DNA from: CAWANF01 sp963783355 | Lineage (GTDB): Bacteria; Bacteroidota; Rhodothermia; Balneolales; DATFMH01 | Reading direction: 5' to 3' | Assembly (NCBI GenBank): GCA_963783355.1 | Contig: CAWANF010000005.1 | Location: 615,515-679,514 of the forward strand | Length of the DNA stretch: 64,000 nt | Shown: positions 20,212 to 28,695 of the stretch, in pieces | How positions within the stretch are numbered: the stretch's first letter is position 1 | How the letters are laid out: each line of letters opens with the position of its first letter | Made by a program: the position numbers and the translations under genes | The notes under the pieces: model-generated | Databases searched by the model: none | Told to the model about the DNA's origin: nothing | What the model saw: the letters and a program-made list of their open reading frames with translations, nothing else

Positions 20212-21122
20212 TGGCATTTATATTTCTTTTTGTAGATGGTTTAGGCATAGGTTCTCCCGGAGAGATGAATCCGTTTTCGGATAAAGATCGTCCTTACAAA
20301 TCATTTGAATTTTTAACGGATGGTCAGCCACTGACAATAAAATCAGAAGAAGTAGAGGGAAATAATCTGGTTTATAAAAAAATTGATGCTTGTCTTGGTG
20401 TCGACGGTTTGCCACAAAGTGGAACGGGACAGGCTACATTGTTTTCCGGCGAAAATGCTTCAAGAATTCTTGGCCGCCATTTCGGACCGTATCCTCATTC
20501 AAAAATCAGGTTTCTGCTGGAAGAAAAAAGCATATTTCATCAGATTCAGGAAGTGAATGGTTCCTGTTATTTTATGAATGCTTTTCCGGATCTGTTTTTT
20601 GAAAGAGCGGAATCCCGCAATCGCTGGAGCTGCTGCACATTGATGACGAAAAGTGCGGGAATTCATATTAATACGGTTGAAGATGTCGTGGAGGAAAATG
20701 CTATAACAGCTGAAATTTTACAGGATGCCTGGAAAGAAAAACTGGATATAAATGTCCCGGTAATATCTGAAGCACAGGCAGCTAAAAGAGTCTTGAAAAT
20801 AGCGCAAAAGAAAGATTTTGTACTTGTAGAATATTATCTGACGGATAAAGCCGGACATAAACAGGATTTAAAGTATGCTCACAAAATTCTAGAAAGGTAT
20901 GATCGCTTTTTAAAAGCCTTGTTAGATGAAAAAGATGAACATGATACCATTTTATTGACTAGCGATCACGGGAACCTTGAAGACTTATCTGTTAAAACCC
21001 ATACTTTTAATAAAGTACCTTTGTTTGTGTATGGATCTGACGTGCGGCCTTTCTGTGAAATTAAGAGTATTTCGGAAGTATTTGGAGTCATAACCGAGCG
21101 TTTTAGAGCCCGTCAGGCATAG
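20211..21122 (+). CDS. Alkaline-phosphatase-superfamily metalloenzyme (phosphomutase-like)
   Basis: A 303-residue protein. The metal-binding pattern of the superfamily is visible. The N-terminal FLFVDGLGIG contains an Asp ligand. The sequence GLPQSGTGQATLFSGENA carries the Ser/Thr nucleophile region as in phosphoglycerate mutase/phosphopentomutase relatives. The C-terminal LTSDHGNLED has the Asp-His ligands, and a late THTFNKVPLFVYG supplies the last His. It is much shorter than a true iPGM or DeoB, so the substrate cannot be named. It overlaps dtd by one base and adk (convergent) by 10 bp. Confidence 0.75.
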   Translation: MAFIFLFVDGLGIGSPGEMNPFSDKDRPYKSFEFLTDGQPLTIKSEEVEGNNLVYKKIDACLGVDGLPQSGTGQATLFSGENASRILGRHFGPYPHSKIRFLLEEKSIFHQIQEVNGSCYFMNAFPDLFFERAESRNRWSCCTLMTKSAGIHINTVEDVVEENAITAEILQDAWKEKLDINVPVISEAQAAKRVLKIAQKKDFVLVEYYLTDKAGHKQDLKYAHKILERYDRFLKALLDEKDEHDTILLTSDHGNLEDLSVKTHTFNKVPLFVYGSDVRPFCEIKSISEVFGVITERFRARQA

Positions 21123-21676
21123 ACGTCGAGAATGTTTTTTATTCGATTAAAAATCTGTTCTATGCTGCCTACCCCGTTAATGCCCTCGTAAACCCCCAGG
21201 TCTTTATAATAATTCATGACGGGGGCGGTTGTTTTATGATACACATCCAGGCGAACTTTTATGCTTTTCGGTGTATCATCCTCACGACCCTCGCCGCGGT
21301 TTAAGATGCGATGAATCAGTTCATTATCAGATACTTCCAGGCCAATACATACATCTACACTTTGTCCCCGGCTGTTTAATACTTTCGTAAATGCTTTAGC
21401 CTGGGCAATCGTACGTGGAAATCCATCCAGTATATATCCGTTCAAATACTCCGGTTTTAGAATAGTATCGGCAACAAGATTTACCACAATTTCATCTGGA
21501 ACCAAATTACCCCCGTCTATAATGGATTTAACCATTTTCCCAAGTACGGTCTGGTTCTTGATGTTGTTTCGTAAAATCTCCCCTGTTGAGAGCTGTTTTA
21601 TATTGTACTCGCGGGCAATTAATTTTGCCTGGGTACCCTTACCTGCCCCCGGAGGACCAAATAAAATAAGGATCAT
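21113..21676 (-). CDS. adk: Adenylate kinase (short-lid form)
   Basis: AMP + ATP to 2 ADP. The 187-residue protein has P-loop GPPGAGKGTQ (about 7-16), LSTGEILR, DGFPRT (about 84-89) and a short lid (RILNRGEGREDDTPKSIKVRL) in place of the long zinc-type lid. This gives the short bacterial/eukaryotic-AK1-like form common in Bacteroidota. The start is ATG 21676. Its 3' end overlaps the convergent phosphatase-family gene by 10 bp. Confidence 0.95.
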   Translation of the reverse strand: MILILFGPPGAGKGTQAKLIAREYNIKQLSTGEILRNNIKNQTVLGKMVKSIIDGGNLVPDEIVVNLVADTILKPEYLNGYILDGFPRTIAQAKAFTKVLNSRGQSVDVCIGLEVSDNELIHRILNRGEGREDDTPKSIKVRLDVYHKTTAPVMNYYKDLGVYEGINGVGSIEQIFNRIKNILDVYA

Positions 21677-22023
21677 GATTCATTAAACTTTGTAAATAGT
21701 CGGTGTTTTGACAATTTAATCAAAACTAAAGAACAAAATTAAGATTTAGAATAAGGCAAGTCAACCATATATTCGATTCATTTAATTCAGAAAAGCCCTT
21801 CCAGAATATAAATTCTAAAGAATTAAATACCTACATAAATTTCTGTTTTTAGCATAACGGGAGATTAAAATCCCGAAAAAAACCGCTTTTTATTTTTACA
21901 TAGTTATGGTTAAGAATGAAATATTTTCGCAAATAAGTAAAAAATTGAAAAAAATAACAAATAATGTAAAGTGTATGACAAAATCGGTAAAGCAAACCAG
22001 TTTCACGAGTGTGATATTTATCA
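21677..22023. other. Intergenic region upstream of adk and before the RNA repeats
   Basis: About 350 bp, AT-rich, with the adk promoter somewhere at its left. I see no credible gene. A short perfect hairpin GTGATA-TT-TATCAC (about 22012-22025) lies just before the first repeat element. Confidence 0.4.
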
Positions 22024-22199
22024 CAGAGAGAACAAGAGAGACAGCTATTTAATTGAGTATCCCGATTCGTCGGGAATTTTAAGTACCTGTAGTGTTCATT
22101 GCCGTAATGATAAAGAGACTTCCTCGAGCACAGCCATCCATTCTACAGCTACACGATAAACCTGGTCAACAAATCCCACAAAGTTAGAGGAAGCTCTTT
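22024..22199 (+). ncRNA. Candidate structured RNA element, copy 1 (strand assumed)
   Basis: First of two homologous elements 342 bp apart. Hairpin 1 is CCCGA-TTCG-TCGGG (22061-22074), with a UUCG tetraloop. Hairpin 2 is TCATT-GCCGT-AATGA (22096-22110). A long closing stem pairs AAAGAG-(A)-CTTCCTC (22112-22125) with 22187-22199. CTGTAG (22087-22092), outside that stem, is complementary to CTACAG (22143-22148) inside its loop, giving a possible pseudoknot. The loop sequence is identical to copy 2, while both stem arms differ but still pair. No known RNA family is recognised. Strand is unproven. Confidence 0.6.
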
Positions 22200-22365
22200 A
22201 TTATTTCTACTCCAGATTTTCACCCCTATCTAAACAGCAAAGGACAATAAAGCTGTAATATACCACAAAGTTTATTTTTCGTGAATTAATTAATAGTAAC
22301 AAATATTGTTTATTGCTGAACAAAATATGTAAAGTAATTCGGTCAAATTAGTCTGATATTGGTTG

Positions 22366-22547
22366 CAGAGAGAAATAGAGAGACAGCTAATTAATTGAGT
22401 ATCCCGATTCGTCGGGAATTTTAAGTACCTGTAGTGTTCATTGCCGTAATGATAAAGAGCTTCCTGGTTAAAAGCACAGCCATCCATTCTACAGCTACAC
22501 GATAAACCTGGTCAACAAATCCCACAAAGTTTAATCAGGGGGCTCTT
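22366..22547 (+). ncRNA. Candidate structured RNA element, copy 2 (strand assumed)
   Basis: Second copy. The UUCG hairpin, the TCATT/AATGA hairpin and the roughly 55-base loop containing CACAGCCATCC and AAATCCCACAAAG are identical to copy 1. The closing stem here is 18 consecutive pairs (22455-22472 with 22530-22547), allowing three G-U pairs. Its sequence differs from copy 1 on both arms, as expected under selection for pairing. A 65-codon ORF on the minus strand across this element has no ribosome site and is judged spurious. Confidence 0.6.
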
Positions 22548-22672
22548 CAATTCATAACTCATTATTCGGTAAACGCTTCCCATTAGAAATTTTCATTGTA
22601 CTATTTTTGTTCCACCATTATTAATACTATTGAAATATCTGTATTTACCTTCCAAATGAAGATTTTAAAGAA

Positions 22673-23656
22673 ATGATGAAAGCTGTAATTGTTGAGAAAC
22701 CAGGCGCTCCTGATCACATGCAAATCGGGGAATACCAGAAGCCGAAACCGGGTGATAAAGAAATCCTTGTTAAAATTGAAGCAACAGCAATTAACCGTGC
22801 AGATACCCTGCAAAGACAGGGGAAATATCCGCCACCCAATGGGGCAAGCCCGGTTATGGGCTTAGAAATGTCCGGAACCATAGTTTCCGTTGGAGAACAT
22901 TGTACTCACTGGAAAAAAGGAGACCGCGTTTTTGGTTTATTATCGGGAGGTGGGTATGCCGAATATTGTGTTATCCATGAAGATATGGCTCTTGAAGTTC
23001 CGGAAAGTCTTTCTTTTGTTGAGGCTGCGGCCATTCCGGAGGTATTCCTGACGGCATTTCAGGCTTTAAAGTGGCTGGGCAAACTTAAAGAATCAGAAAC
23101 GGTACTGATTCATGCCGGAGCAAGTGGTGTTGGAACCGCTGCGATACAACTGGCCCGTGAGATGGGTGCAAAAATCATTGTTACGGCTTCGAAGAATAAA
23201 CATCAGGTTTGCCTGGATCTCGGTGCTTCATATGCTATTGATTATAAAGAAGGTCCGTTTGAAGAGGCTGTAATGGAGGCAACTTCCGGCAAGGGAGTGG
23301 ATGTTATCGTTGATTTTGTAGCAGCATCATACCTTAGCCAAAATATCAATTGTCTGAATACCGATGGAAGGATGGTTATACTAGCGACACTGGGAGGCGG
23401 ACTGGCAAATGAATGCGATCTGCGAAAAGTTTTAGTAAAACGACTTTCTATTATGGGATCTACTCTGCGCTCAAGGAATCGGGAATATCAAATAAAACTG
23501 ACTCGGCAATTTGCGGAATTTGCTCTTCCCCGGTTTACCGACGGCCGGTTGAAAACGGTGATCGACAGCGTCATAAGCTGGAATAAAGTTGGTGAAGCCC
23601 ATCAGAAAATGGAAGAAAATAAAAACACCGGTAAGATTGTCCTGAAAATTGATTGA
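22673..23656 (+). CDS. NAD(P)H quinone oxidoreductase-like MDR protein
   Basis: A 327-residue zinc-independent medium-chain dehydrogenase of the PIG3/TP53I3-like quinone oxidoreductase group. It has an N-terminal GroES-like domain (AINRADTLQRQGKYPPP at about 41-55, VMGLEMSGTI) and a Rossmann cofactor loop HAGASGVGTAAIQLA (about 149-163). The alcohol-dehydrogenase zinc ligands are missing. It probably reduces quinones or enals with NADPH. The two-Met start (ATGATG) is ambiguous by one codon. It converges on the next gene with two bases between stops. Confidence 0.9.
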   Translation: MMKAVIVEKPGAPDHMQIGEYQKPKPGDKEILVKIEATAINRADTLQRQGKYPPPNGASPVMGLEMSGTIVSVGEHCTHWKKGDRVFGLLSGGGYAEYCVIHEDMALEVPESLSFVEAAAIPEVFLTAFQALKWLGKLKESETVLIHAGASGVGTAAIQLAREMGAKIIVTASKNKHQVCLDLGASYAIDYKEGPFEEAVMEATSGKGVDVIVDFVAASYLSQNINCLNTDGRMVILATLGGGLANECDLRKVLVKRLSIMGSTLRSRNREYQIKLTRQFAEFALPRFTDGRLKTVIDSVISWNKVGEAHQKMEENKNTGKIVLKID

Positions 23657-23658
23657 AA

Positions 23659-24540
23659 TTAGGGATTTACTGATTCGGACAGGTCGTCAAGTTCATCGGG
23701 AGCAATAAGCGGGCTTTTTAAATGATATTTTTGATATAATGAAAAATTTATTTTTGGGCCCTTTTCATAAAATAACTTCATTTCGCCGAAATCATTTTTA
23801 AATAATCGTTCCAGAAACGAGTCTGATGAATCAAACGTGTTGCTCAGATTGTTTTTCATCTCTTTAATGAGAGCCAGGGCTGTTCCTTTAAGATATCTTT
23901 TAAGCAGATAAATCCACCGTTCTATATCCTTTTGTTTCCATGACGAATTGAAAGTTATGGAATAGGCATCAGGTGGTTGTCTTTTCAGTAGTTGCAGGGG
24001 AATACGTTCGATTTGGCTAGGCTCTTGATTTATAGCCCAGAAGAGACGTAATAACGAACTGTAACCTCTGATAAATTGGCCGAAATGTTTAAATGAACCG
24101 TAAACGAGATGATCATCAAAAATCCTAATGTCGTTACCAGTGAAAAATTGTATATGATTTTCCTTGAGTTTAAAACCGATATATCGATACGATTCTGAAC
24201 TGTTACTGTACGAATTATAACGCGGACGATAGCGCCGGATTAGATAATTGGCTCGCAAAGTGGCCTTCTTGACATTCTTAAAGGGTTCCCAATGAATATC
24301 GGCGGCATTTCTTGCAATATTTAAGGCATTGTTACTCGCCCGGTCAGGATCGAGATACTTATAACTCTTAATCCTTTTTTTCAGGTTTTTGGATTTCCCG
24401 ATAAAAATGACACCCTCACTGGAATCAAGAACGAGATAAACACCAGCCTGTTCCGGAATAGACTCGTAAAAAGATTCATCAAAATGATCGGAAAACGAGT
24501 TTATTCCTTGTGGTTTGGGATTTGACGGCAATGGATTCAA
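23659..24540 (-). CDS. GIY-YIG nuclease domain protein
   Basis: A 293-residue protein. The UvrC/Cho-like GIY-YIG fold occupies about residues 28-115. The pattern is relaxed: 'AGVYLVLDSSEGVIFIGKSKNLKKRIKSY', then the helix with 'ATLRANYLIRRYRPRYN', which matches the EaxxLExxLIkxxxPxyN element of UvrC. The catalytic Glu position reads Ala/Asn here (LRANYLI), so nuclease activity is doubtful. The C-terminal half is unrecognised. Start is TTG at 24540 because no in-frame ATG exists before the domain. UvrC itself is longer with UvrB- and UvrA-contacting domains, so this is not uvrC. Confidence 0.72.
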   Translation of the reverse strand: MNPLPSNPKPQGINSFSDHFDESFYESIPEQAGVYLVLDSSEGVIFIGKSKNLKKRIKSYKYLDPDRASNNALNIARNAADIHWEPFKNVKKATLRANYLIRRYRPRYNSYSNSSESYRYIGFKLKENHIQFFTGNDIRIFDDHLVYGSFKHFGQFIRGYSSLLRLFWAINQEPSQIERIPLQLLKRQPPDAYSITFNSSWKQKDIERWIYLLKRYLKGTALALIKEMKNNLSNTFDSSDSFLERLFKNDFGEMKLFYEKGPKINFSLYQKYHLKSPLIAPDELDDLSESVNP

Positions 24541-24670
24541 TTTAACGACTTTAATGTAAGAGCAGGCAGTATTACAACACCAATGTAATTAACACATTAT
24601 TCCAGACGAAAAAAACTGGTAAAGCATTTCTTTAAAAAGACGGATGAATAGTTTTTGGGATGGGACTAGT

Positions 24671-24705
24671 AAAAAACCCTTCCGCCAGTAACAATTGCGG
24701 AAGGG
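24671..24705 (-). terminator. Rho-independent terminator (minus strand)
   Basis: Nine-base perfect stem CCCTTCCGC / GCGGAAGGG (24677-24685 with 24697-24705). On the minus strand it is followed by six T. It lies just downstream of the small secreted-protein gene. Confidence 0.9.
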
Positions 24706-24715
24706 AGCTGTTTTT

Positions 24716-25195
24716 TTATTTCAATAAATTGAAATGGAATATAACCGGGGCTTTTTTATCTACCGTAACCCGTGCTTCGTATTTGCCGGGCGACAGTCTT
24801 ACATTATTCCCGTAATGCGTTGTTTTGAGGCTCTTGCCTGCGATATGCATTCGGGCAACGGGTAAAACTTTCCACATACTCTTTTTGGAGGAGATTTTTT
24901 TATACCGAATATCAACCGTTGCATTTTCAACAGCTTTTCCATCTCGCTTTATAAAAACGACAAGATGATGATTCGGTTTGTATTTACTTTTTAAATGTTC
25001 AGGCTTAGCGCCGCCATCCCACGTCATCATAGCATCCGATCCGGTAAATTTTTCTGCAGGCAATACTTTGATGGTAACAGATTCAGAGCCGGATTTTTTG
25101 GTCTGACTAATATTTTGGGCTTTGGCAATATTTGAAAGTAAAAGGATGCCAATTGTTAATGCGAGGGTGGTGAAGCGAGAGAATTTTTTTAGCAT
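24716..25195 (-). CDS. Small secreted beta-sandwich protein
   Basis: About 159 residues from ATG 25195 (a Met seven codons earlier is possible). A signal peptide (about 1-26, ending AKAQ) precedes a beta-rich domain. The C-terminal pattern THYGNNVRLSPGKYEARVTV resembles the periplasmic metal-binding Tp34/P19-type fold, and nearby His and Met residues (NHHLVVFI, ARMHIAG) could bind a metal. That likeness is a pattern impression, not a proven assignment. It follows the giant BNR gene on the same strand across a hairpin and ends in a strong terminator. Confidence 0.65.
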   Translation of the reverse strand: MLKKFSRFTTLALTIGILLLSNIAKAQNISQTKKSGSESVTIKVLPAEKFTGSDAMMTWDGGAKPEHLKSKYKPNHHLVVFIKRDGKAVENATVDIRYKKISSKKSMWKVLPVARMHIAGKSLKTTHYGNNVRLSPGKYEARVTVDKKAPVIFHFNLLK

Positions 25196-25221
25196 GTTAT
25201 TTGATTTTTGAAGCATGAATT

Positions 25222-25255
25222 ATCGCCCCTTTCCCTCAAATTGGAAAGGGGCGAT
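25222..25255 (-). terminator. Strong intergenic hairpin between BNR gene and small secreted gene
   Basis: Thirteen-base perfect stem ATCGCCCCTTTCC / GGAAAGGGGCGAT (25222-25234 with 25243-25255), eight-base loop. There is no T-tract on either side, so it may attenuate or protect the upstream message rather than terminate fully. Confidence 0.6.
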
Positions 25256-25267
25256 TGGATATTGCAA

Positions 25268-28200
25268 TTATTCGTTTTTCACATAAACGGCGGGGATGTT
25301 CATAGATTTCACCGTATTGTTAAATTTTGCAAGTTGCGTGTTCAATATTGGTTTTAAACGATCGAGCTGAGCATCTATTTGTTTGGACAACATCTCGAAT
25401 ACTTCGTATTCTTGTTTTGTCGGACGGTTGTAAGACGAACGGATCGTTGACGCCAGGGCCGCCAGTTTATTATTCAGTTTAACCGGATAATTCAGCGGGT
25501 CCTCACTGGCGTGGGATTTGGTCTGCATCAGGTTATTTTCGATAGTGCTCAGGCTGTCGAGTAAGGGTTTGGAATTTTTTTTCAATTCATCCAGTTTTGG
25601 GAAATCTTTGAGTTGATTCATATAGCCGTTAATCTGGCTGGTAACGGACCTGATTTTGTTGATAGCCTTGTCTGTTTCGTCGAGCTTTTTATGAATCTTC
25701 ATCAGTAAAGCGAACTCGGCTTCAAAGTCAGCCTGAGTTGCAGAGATACGAGGATCTTTTTCAACGACAAAATCTTGCGTCATACTCTGTTTCCCAACGG
25801 TCAGTTTGACTTTATACGTGCCGGGAACAACCTGCGGTCCGGCCATATTTCCATCCCAGATAACAGCTCCCGGAACAGCGGTGGCATCCGGATAACGTAA
25901 ATTCCAGACAAATCGGTTCATACCCGCTTTGGTCGGCAAGATACCGCGAGGAGTATGCTTGTCGCTGGTATAGAACTCTTTTGAATGGTGAACCGGTTTT
26001 CCATGAACATCAAAATTGTTGGAATAAGTGACAATGCTGTCGCCGGATTGTGTCATGAATTCCAGTTTTACCAATTCATTTTTAGACGGTTTATTCTTCA
26101 AATTATAAAAGATAACGGTCCCATTTGGCGGATTTTCACCAACAGTCATACCGGGACGATGGAAACTGTATCCACTCGTCAGATACGTATGCTCCGGCTG
26201 AAAGAGATATTCGTTGGCGTCTTTCACTTTTTCGGAAAGCTGGCGCAGCGGTTTCAGGTTATCCAATATCCAGAACGCGCGGCCATGAGTGGCCAGAACC
26301 AAATCGTTTTCCCGGTTTTGGATAACCATATCTCTTACCGGTACATGGGGCAGATTGAGTTGAAGCGGCTGCCAGTTTTGTCCGTCGTTGAAAGAAACAT
26401 AAACTCCACGTTCGGTTCCGGAAAAGAGCAAATTACGATCTTTGGTATCCTGGCGAATCACGAAAGTGGGTTCATTATCCGGCATTCCATTCGTTATTTT
26501 CTCCCAGTGTTTTCCATAGTCCGTCGTTTTATAAAGGTAGGGATGAAAATCGTCAAGACGATATTTTCGTGCGGCAACATAAGCGGTACCGGCGTCAAAA
26601 TGTGAGGGATCTATAATGCTGATGGTTGCCCATTCAGGCAATCCTTTCGGGGTTACATTTTGCCAGGTTTGTCCGTTATCCGTAGAAACATGAATCAAAC
26701 CGTCATCTGAACCGGCCCACAAAACACCGGCTTTGACGGGTGATTCAGCGAACGCAAAAATCGTGTTATAATACTCGACAGCCGTATTATCCTGAGTGAT
26801 AGGTCCGCCGGATGATAGCTGTTTTTTCTTGTCGTTTCGCGTTAAATCAGGGCTGATGCGCGACCAGCTCATTCCGGAATTCGTACTTTTATAAACATAT
26901 TGAGAAGTAACGAACATTTCCTTCGGATTATGAGATGAAATCACAATAGGATAGGTCCACTGGAAACGATCCCGGAGATCTTTTGCGGCATGACCCATTG
27001 GATTGTCGGGCCAGACGTCAATGAATTGATCCTGCCCCGTCATTCTGTTGTATTTATCCAGGGCACCGTCGTATCCGCCGCCATATGTGATATAAGGATG
27101 TTCGGGGTCGGGAACAACAAACCCGCTTTCGCCACCGGCAGCCGGCCACCAGTCTTTATCTGTGATACCAATTCCGTTTGTCCGGCTCATAATATTTACA
27201 GTCGAGTTATCCTGCTGTGCACCGAATACATGATATGGGAAACGGTTATCGACGGAAACATGATAAAACTGGGCCGTTGGCTGGTTATCCTCGGATGACC
27301 AAGAGGCTCCGCCGTCGAAGGTAACCGTTGCACCACCATCATTACCTTCCACCATGATTTTCGGATCCTGTGGATTAATCCATAATACGTGATTGTCGCC
27401 GTGCGGTGTTCTCAAAGGCTCGAAATTACGGCCGCCGTCAACCGAACGAAAGACACCGGAAACCTGCGGGGCATAAACGACATTTTCGTTTTTAGGATCG
27501 GCATATATGCGGGTATAATACCAGGCACGCTGTGTTAATTCGGATTTATGATACAGGCGCATCCAGGTTTTACCGCCATCATCAGAGCGAAAAACACCGC
27601 CGTTTTTGGCTTCAATAATAGCATAAATACGATTAGAATTAGCTCCGGAGACCGAGACTCCAATTTTCCCAAGAACACCTTTGGGTAAGCCTGGATTTTT
27701 TGAAATGTTTGTCCAGATGTCGCCACCATCCGTGGATTCGTATAATCCGCTGCCGGGTCCTCCGCTGGACAACATCCAGGGTTTGCGGTAGGCTTCCCAC
27801 ATGGCTGCGAAAAGCACACGCGGATTGTTGGGATCGATGGAAATATCTGCCGCCCCGGTTTTATCATCAACGTACAGAATCTTCTTCCATGTTTTTCCAC
27901 CATCTTCTGAACGGTAGATGCCTCGTTCGGTATTGTTTCCGAAAACATGTCCCAAAGCGGCGACATAAACGAGATCAGGATTATGAGGATCGATGGCAAT
28001 TTTACTGATGACGTGGGTATCCTTCAGGCCAACATTTTTCCATGTTTTTCCGCCATCCTCTGATTTATAGACTCCATCGCCGGTTTCCATGTTTCCGCGA
28101 ATGAATGATTCCCCCATTCCGGCATATATCACATTGGGATCGGAGGGTGCAACAGCGAGTGCCCCTACAGCCCCGGTTTTAAAATATTTATCAGAGACAT

Positions 28201-28516
28201 TAAGCCAGGAAATGCCACCATTGACGGTTTTCCATACACCGCCACCGGTAGCACCGAAATAAAATGTTTTAGGTTCTTGTGCATTTCCGGCGACAGCGAT
28301 GGAACGTCCGCCCCGGTACGGGCCGATATTTCTATATTTTAGGGCGCTAAACAAGCTTTCCGGATATTGATATTCTGATTTTTCGGCTTTTTTCGAATGA
28401 TTTCGTTGTCCAAATGCAACCAAACTTGTGGATGCGAAAAGCACCAGAAAGATGCCCATACATCGAAAAACGAAATTGTGATTGGGCCGAGAATTATGCC
28501 TTTTGTTGTTTTTCAT
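25268..28516 (-). CDS. Exported VPS10/sortilin-type BNR beta-propeller protein
   Basis: A 1082-residue protein with a signal peptide (long basic start, hydrophobic 17-35, VAFGQ). It has about ten Asp-box/BNR motifs (SEDGGKTW, SDDGGKTW, STDNGQTW, SFNDGQNW) forming two propellers over about residues 50-740. A C-terminal module (about 750-1080) has an Ig-like 'VPGTYKVKLTVGKQSMTQDFVVEKDPR' and helices. The family is common in Bacteroidota and often labelled 'glycosyl hydrolase', but no sialidase active site is seen. A close paralogue lies next to it on the same strand. Its role is probably surface carbohydrate/protein binding or peptide processing; not known. Confidence 0.82.
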   Translation of the reverse strand: MKNNKRHNSRPNHNFVFRCMGIFLVLFASTSLVAFGQRNHSKKAEKSEYQYPESLFSALKYRNIGPYRGGRSIAVAGNAQEPKTFYFGATGGGVWKTVNGGISWLNVSDKYFKTGAVGALAVAPSDPNVIYAGMGESFIRGNMETGDGVYKSEDGGKTWKNVGLKDTHVISKIAIDPHNPDLVYVAALGHVFGNNTERGIYRSEDGGKTWKKILYVDDKTGAADISIDPNNPRVLFAAMWEAYRKPWMLSSGGPGSGLYESTDGGDIWTNISKNPGLPKGVLGKIGVSVSGANSNRIYAIIEAKNGGVFRSDDGGKTWMRLYHKSELTQRAWYYTRIYADPKNENVVYAPQVSGVFRSVDGGRNFEPLRTPHGDNHVLWINPQDPKIMVEGNDGGATVTFDGGASWSSEDNQPTAQFYHVSVDNRFPYHVFGAQQDNSTVNIMSRTNGIGITDKDWWPAAGGESGFVVPDPEHPYITYGGGYDGALDKYNRMTGQDQFIDVWPDNPMGHAAKDLRDRFQWTYPIVISSHNPKEMFVTSQYVYKSTNSGMSWSRISPDLTRNDKKKQLSSGGPITQDNTAVEYYNTIFAFAESPVKAGVLWAGSDDGLIHVSTDNGQTWQNVTPKGLPEWATISIIDPSHFDAGTAYVAARKYRLDDFHPYLYKTTDYGKHWEKITNGMPDNEPTFVIRQDTKDRNLLFSGTERGVYVSFNDGQNWQPLQLNLPHVPVRDMVIQNRENDLVLATHGRAFWILDNLKPLRQLSEKVKDANEYLFQPEHTYLTSGYSFHRPGMTVGENPPNGTVIFYNLKNKPSKNELVKLEFMTQSGDSIVTYSNNFDVHGKPVHHSKEFYTSDKHTPRGILPTKAGMNRFVWNLRYPDATAVPGAVIWDGNMAGPQVVPGTYKVKLTVGKQSMTQDFVVEKDPRISATQADFEAEFALLMKIHKKLDETDKAINKIRSVTSQINGYMNQLKDFPKLDELKKNSKPLLDSLSTIENNLMQTKSHASEDPLNYPVKLNNKLAALASTIRSSYNRPTKQEYEVFEMLSKQIDAQLDRLKPILNTQLAKFNNTVKSMNIPAVYVKNE

Positions 28517-28655
28517 AATCCCTGCTTTTTATATGAATGTTCAATTGATTAAAGTGTATTTGTTAAGTAAAAAAAGATTATCCCGTTAATTGAGAAATCC
28601 GGCTATGAATAAATTTTTAGTTCTCCGATGATTGATGAAATTAGTATTGATAAAG

Positions 28656-28688
28656 AAAAAGGAATGGGATGATAATTTATCCCACTCC
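28656..28688 (-). terminator. Rho-independent terminator (minus strand) between the two BNR paralogues
   Basis: Ten-pair stem (28661-28670 with 28679-28688, one G-U) followed on the minus strand by five T. It separates the two giant paralogues into independent transcripts. Confidence 0.85.
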
Positions 28689-28695
28689 TTATGAA

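Noticed and set aside
22290..22487. 65-codon minus-strand ORF and the 62-codon plus-strand ORF at 21971-22159
   Set aside because: Both lie across the structured repeats, lack ribosome sites, and the sequence evidence favours RNA structure over coding.
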